Source: Lasiosphaeria ovina (Eukaryota; Ascomycota; Sordariomycetes; Sordariales; Lasiosphaeriaceae). From it: a stretch of DNA of 64,000 nt. The DNA lies in contig JAULSN010000010.1 of the NCBI GenBank assembly GCA_033439765.1, positions 992,001 to 1,056,000 of the forward strand. The letters run 5' to 3'. The notes below the pieces were generated by a model, which was not told where the DNA came from, searched no databases, and saw nothing but the letters and a program-made list of their open reading frames with translations. The position numbers were made by a program, and so were the translations under genes. Positions 34,193 to 46,780 of this stretch are shown in pieces. How positions within the stretch are numbered: position 1 is the stretch's first letter; the number at the start of each line of letters is the position of its first letter.

Positions 34193-36195
34193 CTACGAAA
34201 TGTCGATGCTGAGAATCTTGATATCTTCCTCCGGCTTTTCCTTGTTCGTTCTCACATTCTCAATCTTGTGGATCACGTCGAGGCCTTGTACCGCGCGTCC
34301 AAATATCGTATGTTTGTTATCGAGCCAGGGCTTAACCCTAGTTAGTATCTACCAGGCATTAAATAGAAAGGGACGTGGCTCTAGCTTACTGTCTTTTCTG
34401 TCGTGATAAAAAACTGGCTTCCATTGGTGTTGGGGCCGGCGTTGGCCATGCTGACCGTGTACGGCTTGTCGTGCTTCAGGCTGCTGAACTCATCCTCGAA
34501 CTCCCTCCCCCAGATACTCTCGCCACCCGTTCCGTCACCCAGGGGGTCTCCGCACTGTATCATGAACTTCCGGATCACGCGGTGGAAAATGGTATTGTTG
34601 TAGTATCCCCGCTTGGAGTGCGTGACAAAGTTCTCAACGGCCTTTGGTGCCGCGTCTGGAAACAGCCGGATGTGGATGTCGCCATAAGTGGTGTGGATGA
34701 TGGCGGCTGTGCCCGTCTCGGCCACCTTCTTCTTCTCCGCCTTCTTCTGGCCAAGAATGACGGGCTTCTCGTTCTGGATATCTCTGGTCGACTTGGATAT
34801 CTCCTCGTCGTTGGTGAACATGTAAAAGCGAACCTTTCCCACACCCGTTGTAACCAATATTGGGTCTCTTGTTTCGGATTCCTGGAGAAGTGGGTTGTTC
34901 GATGCCGCCATGGCAACTGTTGTCACTCCCTTTTTCTGCGGCTGGCCTTGGTATAATGCCAAGGCCAGTGGCCGAAACCCTTCTTCCCTCCCGAACACTT
35001 TCACAACTTGGTTTGTGAACGTATTCAGTACTTTGACTCCCAGGTAAGAACCGTAGAGAATAAAATGCCCAGACTCGTCAAATATGACGTTCAACTTGTT
35101 GCGCAAAGCCGGCGATTCAATTTCTCGTTCCACCGCAAGCCGGCGGCCAAATTCTACAACATCCAGTTTTTGCAAGGCGGTTCCAGCTTGCTGCATCTCC
35201 TCGATCACCCTAAGAGATTCATCGTACGCCCGATACAGCTTTCCCGAAGCAAACTCGAAGATGCGAATCTTGCGGTCAGGAAATGAGAAGGTGGCAAAAC
35301 GAGTCCCATCTGGAGCCACAGTAAGCGACGATGGCACCGATTTCGCCTTTTTGAATTCGAAGAGATCGGTGGAGCTCTTGTACTGGAAGACGTTATCTGG
35401 CTTCGAATATGAGCCGCTCGGGCGCCAGTATTCGACCATGCCGCCATCATCAGCAGACAAGACACAGTCGTAATTGTCGTTGAAGGCCATTAGGGATATT
35501 GGACTCCGATGTAGACTGGTAACTGTATGGATCGGCGCCTGACTCTCTCCTCTTCCGTCATACAGGCGAATGCTAGGACTGGCATCGTCGGACACTGCAA
35601 GCACAGGGAGAGAGGCGCCTCTTTTGTGAACCCAGCAGATGCACTTCGGCACGAAGTCAAGCTCCAGAACGGCCAGGAGATCAAACGTGACCACGTCGAA
35701 AAGCTTGATCGTCTTGTCGAGGCCAGCCGTGGCAAAGCTCCGGCCATCTTGGCTGGCGGAAACAGACCGTATCTCGCCCTGGTGGGCCTTGAACTCCTTG
35801 ACAAACTCGATTCCGTCGGCTACCTTCTTCCAGAATTTGACAACGCCTTCGACCGAAGACGTAATGAGAAAGTCTGTCAGTGGTGTCATGGTGAGAGTCG
35901 ACAATTGCTCCTTGTGCATCAGAGACTTTGAGTAGCGCGTCGACTTGGGCAAGGCCGAGATGTACAACTTCTCGTAGGGCAGGACGCGCCGCTTTTTCTT
36001 GGGGGCTGCCGAGGGCAGCTGTGGTCCCATGTCGTCGTCGTCGGAAGAACTTGCTTCACGCGATAATTAGCTTCAGTCGGTATGGGAGTTAAAGGCAAGC
36101 GGTAGGAACATCGTACCGGAACCATCTTCTTCGGCGAAGTCTGCGTGGCTGCGCTTCATCGCCTTGAGCGCGTCGTCATTGCTAGCGTCTGCCAT
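34193..36195 (-). CDS. WD40-cyclophilin peptidyl-prolyl isomerase (PPWD1-like)
   Basis: Three exons: 36117-36195, 34390-36053 and 34193-34330; introns 36054-36116 and 34331-34389 (branch TACTAAC). Product 626 aa. The N-terminus is acidic (SSSDDDDM) with a KKKRR basic patch. WD40 repeats form the first two thirds ([50 protein letters not shown]). The C-terminal ~160 residues are a cyclophilin domain with FHRVI(R)[32 protein letters not shown] and, from the last exon, [11 protein letters not shown]. The catalytic Arg of FHRVI, the QF of SQFF and the Trp of PWLD are all present, so isomerase activity is expected. In animals PPWD1 associates with spliceosomes; a nuclear role here is inference. 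It converges with the broken dehydrogenase. Confidence 0.92.
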
Positions 36196-36998
36196 ATTCG
36201 ATATCCCTTCCTCCCTCTATTTAGAAAGCGGGGGTGTAGTTCGGGTTGTTTTGTTGAAGTTCAGGCCGCGAACATTTGTTGTCTACAACAATATCGCGTC
36301 TTGCGGTTGTCGCTCTTGAGGAACCTAGAAGGCTGAAGACTGGGGTGCGCGGGATCCCCAATTGTGCCACCATGCAAGCCTAAGCTCGCCAAGGCTATAC
36401 CGTAAAGAGTCTAGCTCCCTAGGTAGCTTATGCCGCGCATTTCCGAAAGAGTATCTAGGTCGGTGCTTCAACAGGCAGCACAACATACTTGATCATCGTT
36501 ATGCTACATTTGCTGGATAATAGCGCCTACAGCCCATAGGCGCCTACAGCCCGCCATCCGGCAGAGTTCATCCGTTCCAGGGGCATCCGGGATCTAGGCA
36601 TGCGCCGCCCCGTTTCGAACCTAGATTGAGTACTTCGCAACCAACAAGCCTGGATTCAGAGCTACAGAAAGGAACAAGGACAGAGCAGGAAAAGGATGTG
36701 TTGAGGAGCGCGCAGACTACAGCCTAATATATATTAAATAGGGGTTAAGGATCACAAGTGCGGCCGCCGCGTTGCATGCTGGTATAATTACGAAGATTAT
36801 GAGAAGGGCAAAGGTTAAGAATACAAGAAAGAGACGCCAGGGGGAGGGGTTTTTATTTATGTCTAGGCGTAAGAGTTTATGCCTCCAGAGCTTCAGCTGC
36901 CTTTCCTACCAGACTTGTAGGCCCAACTCCTGACCTCCGTCATATTGGTGCATGGCTAACAGTGCTGGTTACAATTCCTGTACAGAGGATTCCATGCC
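36196..36998. promoter_or_regulatory. Divergent promoter region
   Basis: Lies between the starts of the WD40-cyclophilin gene (minus) and the small membrane protein (plus). It contains a near-duplicated GGCGCCTACAGCCC (about 36525-36552), an AT-rich run TAATATATATTAAATA at 36725-36740 and CG-rich GCGGCCGCCGCG at 36761-36772. Confidence 0.4.
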
Positions 36999-37350
36999 AT
37001 GCCGGCTGTCATGTTGACTCTAGATCTGATACTCCTGAGTCCTCCTTGGACAATCAAAGTCTACGGAGCCATGTCCATCAGCGTGGCTGTGGCGTTCCTC
37101 TATTGGAGCTGGCTCGAGCTGTGCTTCACCAAAAACGGGTGGTGAGTAGTTTGTTGACGGCCATTGCTCAACCACCAGTCTAACTTCTTGCCACAGGTAC
37201 GTACCCATAACCTCTCTTGGCCTTCTTACCACATGGCAGCGCGTCGTGCTCTTCGGCTTCTCCGCTACGATGATGGCTGGCAGTACCATTGCCCTGAAGT
37301 GGGTGTACGGGAAAGTTAACGGCACTGACAAGTTCAAGAGGGGCGCCTAG
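36999..37350 (+). CDS. Small multi-pass membrane protein, unknown function
   Basis: Two exons, 36999-37141 and 37197-37350, with intron 37142-37196 (GTGAGT, branch-like CTAAC, CCACAG), give 98 aa. Hydrophobicity suggests three membrane segments: MLTLDLILLSPPWTI, the SISVAVAFLYWSWLEL helix, and VLFGFSATMMAGSTIALKW after the splice. A basic tail (KFKRGA) ends the protein. The splice joins KNGW to YVPITSLGLL; the NGWY motif between helices looks like a conserved loop of small fungal membrane proteins. I do not recognise a named family. The coding case rests on the intact frame across a good intron and the clean hydrophobic pattern. ATG choice: 36999 or 37011, same frame. Confidence 0.6.
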
Positions 37351-37933
37351 AACCCCCTCAAGGCTGACTGAGCGTTTTGTTGAGTCGGCCCCGGAACGAG
37401 GGACGGATAATGACGCGGAGCGGAAACAGGACGTTCCATCCCGTGGATGCTCGGCCCATGGTGTCTAAAGACTGGGGACAACTCAAAACCAAGAACTAAG
37501 TCCAGGGCCTCCAGGGCCCAGAGCATCCCAAAACATCTTGGCTTTGTAGGTGAATATGACGAAAGAGTAAGGAACGAGAAATCCGCTCGTCAAAGGCTCG
37601 GTCAATAGATCAAGATTCGAATGCCGAGCACCCAATCAGGTAGTGGCAATTCCTTGGCCGAATATCAATACTCCCATCCATGTTACCTTGCCTGTTCGCG
37701 TCGGCCGAAGATGACTGAGAAACTGGGAACTTGGAGCTTGCATGCTGTGCGAGGGTTGAAAGCCTTGAAAAGCGGCGCCATTCAAATTACTGGAGTGGTA
37801 CGGTCGGAGGTTGTAGGTCGCGGAGAACATAAGGTAAGTACATGTTCAGTATCCGTACATAACGGTTCCTTGGTGGGGCAAGTTCCAATTCCACTACATT
37901 GACGGGAATGATCAGTTAAGAGCTTCCCCACAT

Positions 37934-37940
37934 TGAGTCA
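37934..37940. promoter_or_regulatory. Candidate CpcA/Gcn4 binding site
   Basis: TGAGTCA matches the TGASTCA core bound by bZIP regulators of general amino-acid control. Its position about 180 bp upstream of the aro3-type gene is suitable. The motif is short, so chance occurrence is possible. Confidence 0.45.
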
Positions 37941-37972
37941 TCGCTTGCCCCTCCAAAATCCAGAGGTCTTAG

Positions 37973-38000
37973 ACCACCACCACCACCACCACCACCACCA
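37973..38000 (+). repeat. (CCA)n microsatellite
   Basis: Nine CCA units in a row in the aro3 promoter, from ACCACCACC at 37973 to CCAGCAC. Confidence 0.85.
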
Positions 38001-38120
38001 GCACAATATCGGCCGACTTTTGCTCTTGTATCGTTAAATCAAAGCAGGCCACGTACGCCGGGTCTCCAGAAAATCTAATTGGGCTGGTATTGGCAAACAA
38101 GAATACACAGGCTTGCAACA

Positions 38121-39974
<1,854 letters not shown>

Positions 39975-41367
39975 ATGCTGGCGAGGTCGTGCCTGCGCTC
40001 GACGCGAGCGCTGGCCAGCGCAAGAAATGGCGCTGTTCAGTTTACCAAGGTACGTGACTTGGTTGGTTGCTGCGGTGCGCAAGACCGCTGGCAGCCATTG
40101 GCATCCATCCCTCCGCCGCCGTGGGATGACATGCTCGACCACTCCCTCAATGCCTGCCCACGAGCTTCACACCCTCTCAATTGGAACTACTACGGCTCGT
40201 GCCTTTCTACTACGCCCGGATTGAACGAATCTAACTGACGTCTGTGTCAATCGACAGCGGGCGGCATCCTTCTCGAGCTCCGGATCCACCGCCGAATCCC
40301 CCCTTCGCCTGAACGTGGCCGCCGCCGCCGCGACTGCCGTCGCCGCTGGCTCGATCGCCTGGTACTACCATCTCTACGGACCGACCGCACACGCCATGAC
40401 GCCGACTGAGGAAGGGTGAGTGCTACTGCTTAGCTGATGGGGTGCCCGGTGTCGTGCATGTGGGCCGAGGTTGCTCGCGTACCTGAGGCATATTTGGCCC
40501 CACGGCGGCACCACACAGCGCTGCACGATATAGGTTCCCGGGGCTTACTGTTGATGTAGCCTGCACCCGACCAAGTACCCATGGGTCCACGAACAGTGGT
40601 TCAAGACGTTTGACCACCAAGCGTAAGATATATGCCCACCTCCCGGCCGAACCGTGTCTAGGGCAGCGCAACTAACCAAGGTCCTATACAGCCTCCGGAG
40701 AGGTTTCCAGGTGTACCGGGAAGTCTGCGCTTCGTGCCACTCGCTCAGCAGAATCCCGTACCGGTCCCTTGTCGGCACCGTCTTGACCGCCGATGAGGCC
40801 AAGGCGCTCGCCACTGAGAATGAGTACGACACCGAGCCCAACGACCAGGGCGAGATCGAGCAGCGGCCCGGCAAGCTGTCGGACTACCTCCCCTCCCCCT
40901 ACAAGAATGACGAGGCCGCCCGCTTTGCCAACAACGGCGCCCTCCCTCCCGACCTGAGCCTGATCGTCAAGGCGCGCCACGGCGGATGCAACTACATCTT
41001 CTCCCTGTTGACTGGCTACCCTGAAGAGCCCCCCGCCGGCGCCTCTGTTGGCGCAGGCCTCAACTTCAACCCTTACTTCCCCGGAACTGGCATCGCCATG
41101 GCTCGTGTCTTGTACGACGGCTTGGTCGACTACGAGGACGAGACACCGGCATCGACGTCGCAGATGGCCAAGGACGTGGTTGAGTTCCTCAACTGGGCGG
41201 CCGAGCCCGAGATGGACGACCGGAAGCGCATGGGCATGAAGATACTAGTGGTGACATCTGTGCTATTTGCAGTGAGCATCTGGGTCAAGCGATACAAGTG
41301 GGCGGCGATCAAGTCGAGAAAAATTGTCTACAACCCGCCAAAGGATAACACGACCACCCGCTTCTAA
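39975..41367 (+). CDS. cyt1: Cytochrome c1, respiratory complex III
   Basis: Catalytic haem subunit of ubiquinol-cytochrome c reductase in the inner mitochondrial membrane; passes electrons from the Rieske protein to cytochrome c. Four exons, 39975-40049, 40258-40415, 40560-40622 and 40692-41367, give 323 aa. Residues 1-25 (MLARSCLRSTRALASARNG...) plus an alanine-rich hydrophobic stretch form the bipartite mitochondrial presequence. The haem-attachment motif CASCH is at 111-115. PPDLSLIVKARHGG, YIFSLLTGY and the PGTGIAMARVLYDG block with the axial Met follow. One transmembrane helix near the C-terminus (MKILVVTSVLFAVSIWV) is followed by a basic tail. All exon phases agree and length matches the family. 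Confidence 0.95.
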
Positions 41368-41933
41368 TGTCGTGTGAAGCTACAGAAAGACGATTCGCCC
41401 CTCTTGTATGTACCATATGCTGCTGGGCTTCCCTGCATTCCTCCTGTATCGCCTAGACCACATAAAGAGTGGTAATGGGGCTCGAGCTGGTTGCGGGGGC
41501 AGTACCGGGTTGCCGAATGAGTTGGGCGAGTGTAAATCAGTTTCGGTCTCAATACAAGCTAGACTTTTTTTCCCATGACGCATCCCACGTCTGTCAGACA
41601 TATAGCCGTTGTGCCGAGCACGTTACACCGAGCGCGTTGCTATTACTTTTTTTTACTGCTGGTTGCATTCAATCTTTTCAATTCTAAAGTATATTCCAAC
41701 CTGCAGAAACGTTTGGCAAAGCAACCGGCGGCGTCTACGGAATATGCCTAACATTTTTAGCTGACCTCACCTCATTTGTTGATTCCATGAAAATTGGGGT
41801 TGTCTCTCGCCACCTCGCTGTTATCCCGCGTCTCACTTCCCATCGCTAACACTCGCTTTTGGCCTTGTATCTACAAAAGGATCAATTCTCGCGAGGTCTG
41901 AAATGCCCTCCGCGTCATCGTATTCTGGTCGCC
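41368..41933. other. Intergenic region
   Basis: 3' flank of cyt1 and promoter of the next gene. No gene is seen; an alternative ATG for the downstream gene at 41903 is out of frame. Confidence 0.4.
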
Positions 41934-43736
41934 ATGTCGAAGCGAGAGGCACCCCTAGGTCGGTGCAGGCTTGCCCTGGCTGATCAGGTCATCTCTGGCT
42001 TTAATGTCGGCGACAAAGCTAATCGGGACTTTCTTTGCTCCGTCATTGCCTCTGATCAAGGGCCCCCGAGCGACATAGAGGAGCTCATTAGTTTGAGTCT
42101 GATGCGAGGCGTCGAGGAGTGGGAGATGCTCTTCGAATGCGCCAGGGCCATGAGGAACAAGGCGCTGGCCCTTGAAAACAATCCGACTCAAGAACTGAGT
42201 TTGCTGCCCTTCCTCGGGCACATTCTCTCGGGGGATGCCAGCGAGGCTCCGCCCAAGACCGGCAAAGACGGGAAAAGAAACAGGAAAAAAAAGACAGGCA
42301 ACAAGGAGAATGTCGTTAAAGGTGTTTCTCGGTTTTGGGCCGAGCCCAAAGATGACAGCCCCCAGATAGGACCTGGGGCTTTTCCGGTCAAGAAACAATA
42401 TGCCAGCGTCCAACAGAGTCCCCCCGATAGCGACACACGCCACGGCAGCCATGCCACAAGGGAGGGTAGCGGCATGCTGGGTATTGTTACATCTGAACTC
42501 GACTCAGGTCTCAGCCCCGAACAAAAGATGTATGCTCACGACGACAAGCTCCTGGCAGTATCCGAGACATATGAACCGGCCATCGAGGGACGGAAGCGGA
42601 TCGAGCCAGCAATCAATCCAAAGCGAGCAGTGAAATCTCCCTTCTTCAGTTCAACAACTCACCCAACCGTGACAGGCCCGGCAGTGGTGCCGGGTACCGT
42701 CACGCCGTCACCGTCATCGGCCAAGAAAAAGGCCCGCCCACCACGAGGCGCTGTCTCTAGTCTCCCCATCCCGCCCCTCTCAGCCAGCCGCTTCGGGCTT
42801 ATCCAGGAGGAGCTAGCCGACGACCCTTTCCGCCTCCTGGTCGCCGTGACGTTTCTCATTCGCACGGCAGGCAAGGTCGCCATTCCCGTCTTTTACGAGC
42901 TGATGGGCCGCTTCCCCGGCCCCGCCGCACTCGCCGCTGCGGACCCGGCCGAAATCATCTCCCTCATCCGCCCCCTCGGCCTGTCCGCTATCCGCTGCGC
43001 CGCCATCCAGAAGTATGCTCGCACGTGGCTCTCACGGCCACCCATTAGAGACAAGCGGTACAGCGTCAAGAACTACCCCCTCCCCGGCGACGGCCGCCAC
43101 GTTCGGGCCGGGGAAGAGTTTGGTCCAGAAGGGACCACAGGGGCTGCTGTTGGTGGGTGCCCGAGCGCAGGGATATTGCTGCCGCCTGACGAAGTGGCCG
43201 ACGCCGTGGCCGACGCGAGGCAGCGGGCGCTGGGGTGCGCGTGGGAGATCGGCCACCTCACTCAAGGACCCTACACGCTCGACTCCTGGCGCATCTTTTG
43301 CAGGGATGTGCTGCTCGGCCGGGCCACGCACTGGACCGGAAAGGGGAGTGCCGACCCTACCTTCCAGCCGGAGTGGATGCGTGTCCTGCCAAAGGATAAG
43401 GAGCTGCGCGCTTGGCTGCGGTGGATGTGGTATGTTTTCTCTTCTCCACTCCCGTTTTCCTTTTGGTTTGGAGTCTATTGTGCAAGCACCTGCAGGATAC
43501 AACCTGCCACCCCTTTCCTAGAGAATTTGCTACCATCTCTTTCTCCCGAGCAAGTTGAACATAGCTAATATGTAATCGTGGAAAGGCTTCGAGAAGGATG
43601 GGAGTGGGATCCCCTAACAGGCGAACGCCAGCCTCTCCGCGAGGAATTACGAGAGGCTGTTGATGGAGGTCGTGTAGGATACGACGATCATGGAAGTTTA
43701 ATTATTTTAGACCAGCAATTAGGGGATCTTGGTTAG
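41934..43736 (+). CDS. MBD4-like HhH-GPD DNA glycosylase
   Basis: Two exons, 41934-43429 and 43586-43736 (intron 43430-43585, branch AGCTAAT, acceptor GAAAG), give 548 aa. The C-terminal domain (about residues 290-510) resembles the glycosylase domain of vertebrate MBD4: DPFRLLVAVTFLIRTAGKVAIPVFYELMGRFP, then IRPLGLSAIRCAAIQ, then GPYTLDSWRIFCRD, with the catalytic Asp at about residue 450 in LDSWRIFC. MBD4 removes T or U opposite G, as arises from deamination of 5-methylcytosine. The N-terminal half is low complexity, with a KRNRKKKTGNKEN basic patch that could be a nuclear signal. I see no methyl-CpG-binding domain. A DDHGSL-type tail follows the splice. The upstream start is uncertain: the frame stays open before 41934 without another ATG. 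Confidence 0.8.
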
Positions 43737-43861
43737 ATTTCTTCTTCTTCTTCTTGCTTCATTTGTAATAGTAAAGAGATCCTCAATAGAACTTCTTGTT
43801 TTAATTTCTTTTGTTTGAATGAGATGTACTCCTACCTACTTCCACCGAGTATAATGGCTTC

Positions 43862-45488
43862 CTAACGGACCCAGCAGCGTTTTCTATCTCCAGTCATCTC
43901 ATAGGCAGAAATGCTTTGACCGTGCGGGCCGTTAATGGTGACCACCCGGCCACCGTACACAGGGAACGGTCTCAATGGAGTGTCAGGCCTGGACTCGGGT
44001 TGGGGCTCCCTCGTTATTTCGATGCTGGTCTGCACGTGCACTGCCGACAAGGAGTCAAAGTCCCTGTCGTCATTGCGGCTGTCCCGTGGTCTCCCGGGCG
44101 AATTCCGCCCAGCGACGGCGGCAACCAGTTCTCGCATGAGCTCGATTTCGAAATCAGCACCGTGTTCCATGTTGTCTGAAGGGCCCTCCAGCGTTGGGTT
44201 CTTGGGTCGGTGCCGTCCTCTTCGAGCTCTTGCACCCCCAGGTCTGCCGGCGGCCGGGTTTCTCGCGGCTCCTGCTCCACGTCCCTTTCCCGAATGGCTT
44301 CCACCCAGCGCGCGTAGGATCCGGCAATGATGCCTAGAGAGATTTCCATGAGGCTCCAGAGACCAATGCTGCTGTTGTGGGGGGATAGGGTTAGAGATCA
44401 AGCGTGCATTTGTTTTGTTTGGGCGGCGAGGGGGGGTAAAAGGGGTTGGATACTTGGATCCGGGCTCTTCTTACTCGGCTTGCTCCAGGAAGTGGTGGGT
44501 CGAGACTGGAATGAACTTGATATATGGGATTCGAACTATCAATGCTATTCCTGCTCTATTCCTCGGTAGGTTAGCAACCATTTTCGTGCCATGACATGTG
44601 AGGTTGAGGACTTACAAAATCCCAATACCCAGGAGGGCAGCAATGCCGAATTTCGTTGGATTACCGAGTCTAACGTTCCACAAGATGGCAATGGGCATGA
44701 GTGCTAGCACAAAGTCGACAGCAGCACCAACTGCACTAAACGCAATGGTGGCTCCGAGAACTATATTGTGGTCGATGCTGTTCAAGCCCTGTCAGTCCCG
44801 TTGTGGTTTGATGGTTTTGGTTTGGCCGCTGTATAGAACATATGTCCTCGATGTCCTAAGAAGCCTCTTCCACATCATGGACTCGGTGGAAGAGCCTTGA
44901 CAATCTGGGAAATTATGTCGACGTACCAAGTGCCAAGCTGCCAGGCTGCCCGAGGACTTGGCCGTAGAAATGCGAGGTTGGGCTACGCCGGAATAAAACA
45001 ATAAATAAGTAGACAAACGACATGACCCATATACATACAACGCTGGCGTATATAATGTACCTGTGCGCCCTGGCCATGACAATGCGCGAGAGGAACAAGG
45101 CCGCTCACGTTCTTATCATGGCTGACAGCGGTGCGTAGATGACCTCGCAGACAAACCAGGAATGCAGGCCAATGCTCTCAGCCCCGAGCGGGTTTGTTGA
45201 CCGCGCCTCGCTCGCATACAAAATCCCACAGATGGATAGAATAGCATACGCAGTGTAAATCAGCTATTCGTAAGGCTATCATTGGTGTTCTAAACCGCGA
45301 AGCCATCACCTGGGAAGGGCCAACTTTCTTACCACACACAGAAACATTAATATATCGTCAAGAGATACACGCTTGATTATGAGAAATCGGACAAAGGCTC
45401 GGAGGAAGATAAATATCCAAACGAGGATGAGAAACACGACTTGGACAGTAAAGAGCTGGTCACCGCGAGGGTCAATATCGAGGCTCAT
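43862..45488 (-). pseudogene. Pth11-like receptor (fungal rhodopsin-domain membrane protein) with in-frame stop
   Basis: Reading from 45488 down: exon 45333-45488 gives MSLDIDPRGDQLFTVQVV and a membrane helix, then exon from 45263. Later pieces carry IYTAYAILSICGILY, HSWFVCEVIYAPLSAMIRT, ALFLSRIVMARAHRYIIY, SPTSHFYGQ, LNSIDHNIVLGATIAFSAVGAAVDFVLALMPIAILWNVRL, RIPYIKF and IGLWSLMEISLGIIAGSYARW. A charged cytosolic tail ends at TAG 43862-43864. This order of helices is that of the Pth11/rhodopsin-domain family, putative G-protein-coupled receptors expanded in ascomycetes. A TGA at 45105-45107 interrupts the frame inside the conserved MIRT...ALFLSR helix. Splicing it out (GTGAGC to CACAG) is formally possible but would delete conserved residues. 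I therefore favour a pseudogene. Confidence 0.6.
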
Positions 45489-46320
45489 GGCCAAGGAGGA
45501 AATAAGTCTCCGTGGTGTTTAATTTTCGGGATTTTCATCAAAGGAGAGACGCAGACGTATCAAGATAGGGGCTGCCACGGCACCAAGAGGAGTTTGCTAC
45601 TAATGAATGAAGGGGTCAATACATGCCAAGAACATACGTCTCGTCGACCAAGGGGAGTCCACAGGTGCAAGGCAGCTCATCTGAGAGATAGTTCCAAGCT
45701 GTCATCGTTGGTCTACTTTTCTAGTGATTATCCTAAAGTGTCCACCAACAAGATTCGAGTTTGCCGTCGACAATCTAAAACCCAACTAAACTCAATCGCA
45801 TGGTACGCTCCGCCTATAATCCGGGGCCGAGTCAGGCATGCCTGGGCACGAGACGTCGTAGACTGGTCCCGTGGGTCGAGCCTCAGATCATACCAAGGAG
45901 CCTTTCGGAGAGAAGTTGAGGGGGTCAGAGTCCCGCTTGACAATTCATCAGTGGAGCTGGCATCTCGTTGACACCGCCGGCATGCGCCACCACCATCAAC
46001 AGTATCCTATCCTGCTAGGAAGAAAACGAAATAAAAACGAAATGCCCAACATAAGCAAAGAAACAAGGGAATAATATGGACGGCACCCGAGATAGGAACA
46101 TTACCAGATGAGGCAGAAGTTTCGAAGACAAAACTACCTACCAGGTACATGCCCAATAGGAGGCGGGTAAGGAGTCGGGTGTTTGTCCATGTGGCCGGCA
46201 GTGGTGCGAGAAACATGTCTCGGACGGCGGCAGCAGACTTGCAAGCACCAAGTACTATGAACAGTTGGAGGGCGACAGAAAGCCACACTATTTCCCCGCT
46301 TCCATAGCTTCGTCTCGCTC
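45489..46320. other. Intergenic region with a possible membrane-protein remnant on the minus strand
   Basis: On the minus strand, 46320 to about 46080 reads through hydrophobic sequence (IVWLSVALQLFIVLGACKSA, TRLLTRLLLGMYLVGSFVFETS) that looks like two membrane helices with a plausible splice donor after it. No start codon or continuation could be placed, because the frame runs into the adjacent trinucleotide repeat. It may be a gene fragment. Confidence 0.3.
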
Positions 46321-46321
46321 G

Positions 46322-46417
<96 letters not shown>

Positions 46418-46462
46418 CACTACTACTACTACCACTACTACTACTACCACTACTACTACTAG
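46321..46462 (+). repeat. (TAC)n trinucleotide microsatellite
   Basis: About 46 TAC units with four TACCAC variants near the right end; followed by AGTAGTAGT, the reverse complement, so a small hairpin is possible. Confidence 0.95.
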
Positions 46463-46780
46463 TAGTAGTTGACAACCGGCATGACCAAATGCTGCAGCGG
46501 CTCAACGGGAAGATTTGAAGAATGAGTGGGAACCCTTTGCTCTTTCCCGCACAAACACATAGCGGAGACCGAGAGCTGTGCGACCCCAGCTGGAAATGGA
46601 AGCAATGGGTAGCGACGATCATGATCTACTGCGTCATCTATCCATCCCATGCCATAGCTTCCCGAAACCTGTTCAACGCTCCTGCCCGTCTTTGCTCCCC
46701 ACTTACAAAACATAAACGACGTATACCAATGACTTAGATCAATCTAACAATCTGATTTGCGTCTTCGCTGATACTTGTCA
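46463..46780. other. Intergenic region
   Basis: No gene is seen between the TAC repeat and the dehydrogenase remnant. Confidence 0.4.

Larger units (their letters stand above)
37351..38120. promoter_or_regulatory. Intergenic region and promoter of the DAHP synthase gene
   Basis: No gene is seen. I looked for a Gcn4/CpcA-type TGACTCA site, common near amino-acid genes. TTGAGTCATCG at 37933-37943 carries the core TGASTCA in the form TGAGTCA (37934-37940), about 180 bp before the start codon. That would fit cross-pathway control of aromatic amino-acid synthesis. Confidence 0.5.

Noticed and set aside
45105..45152. A 48-bp intron removing the TGA of the Pth11-like gene
   Set aside because: Splice ends exist, but the removed bases encode the conserved ALFLSRI...RAHR segment of the family.
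46007..46622. Long minus-strand frames of poly-Val or poly-Ser and a plus-strand poly-Tyr frame over 46321-46462
   Set aside because: They are produced by the (TAC)n microsatellite, which is open in several frames at once; not evidence of a gene.
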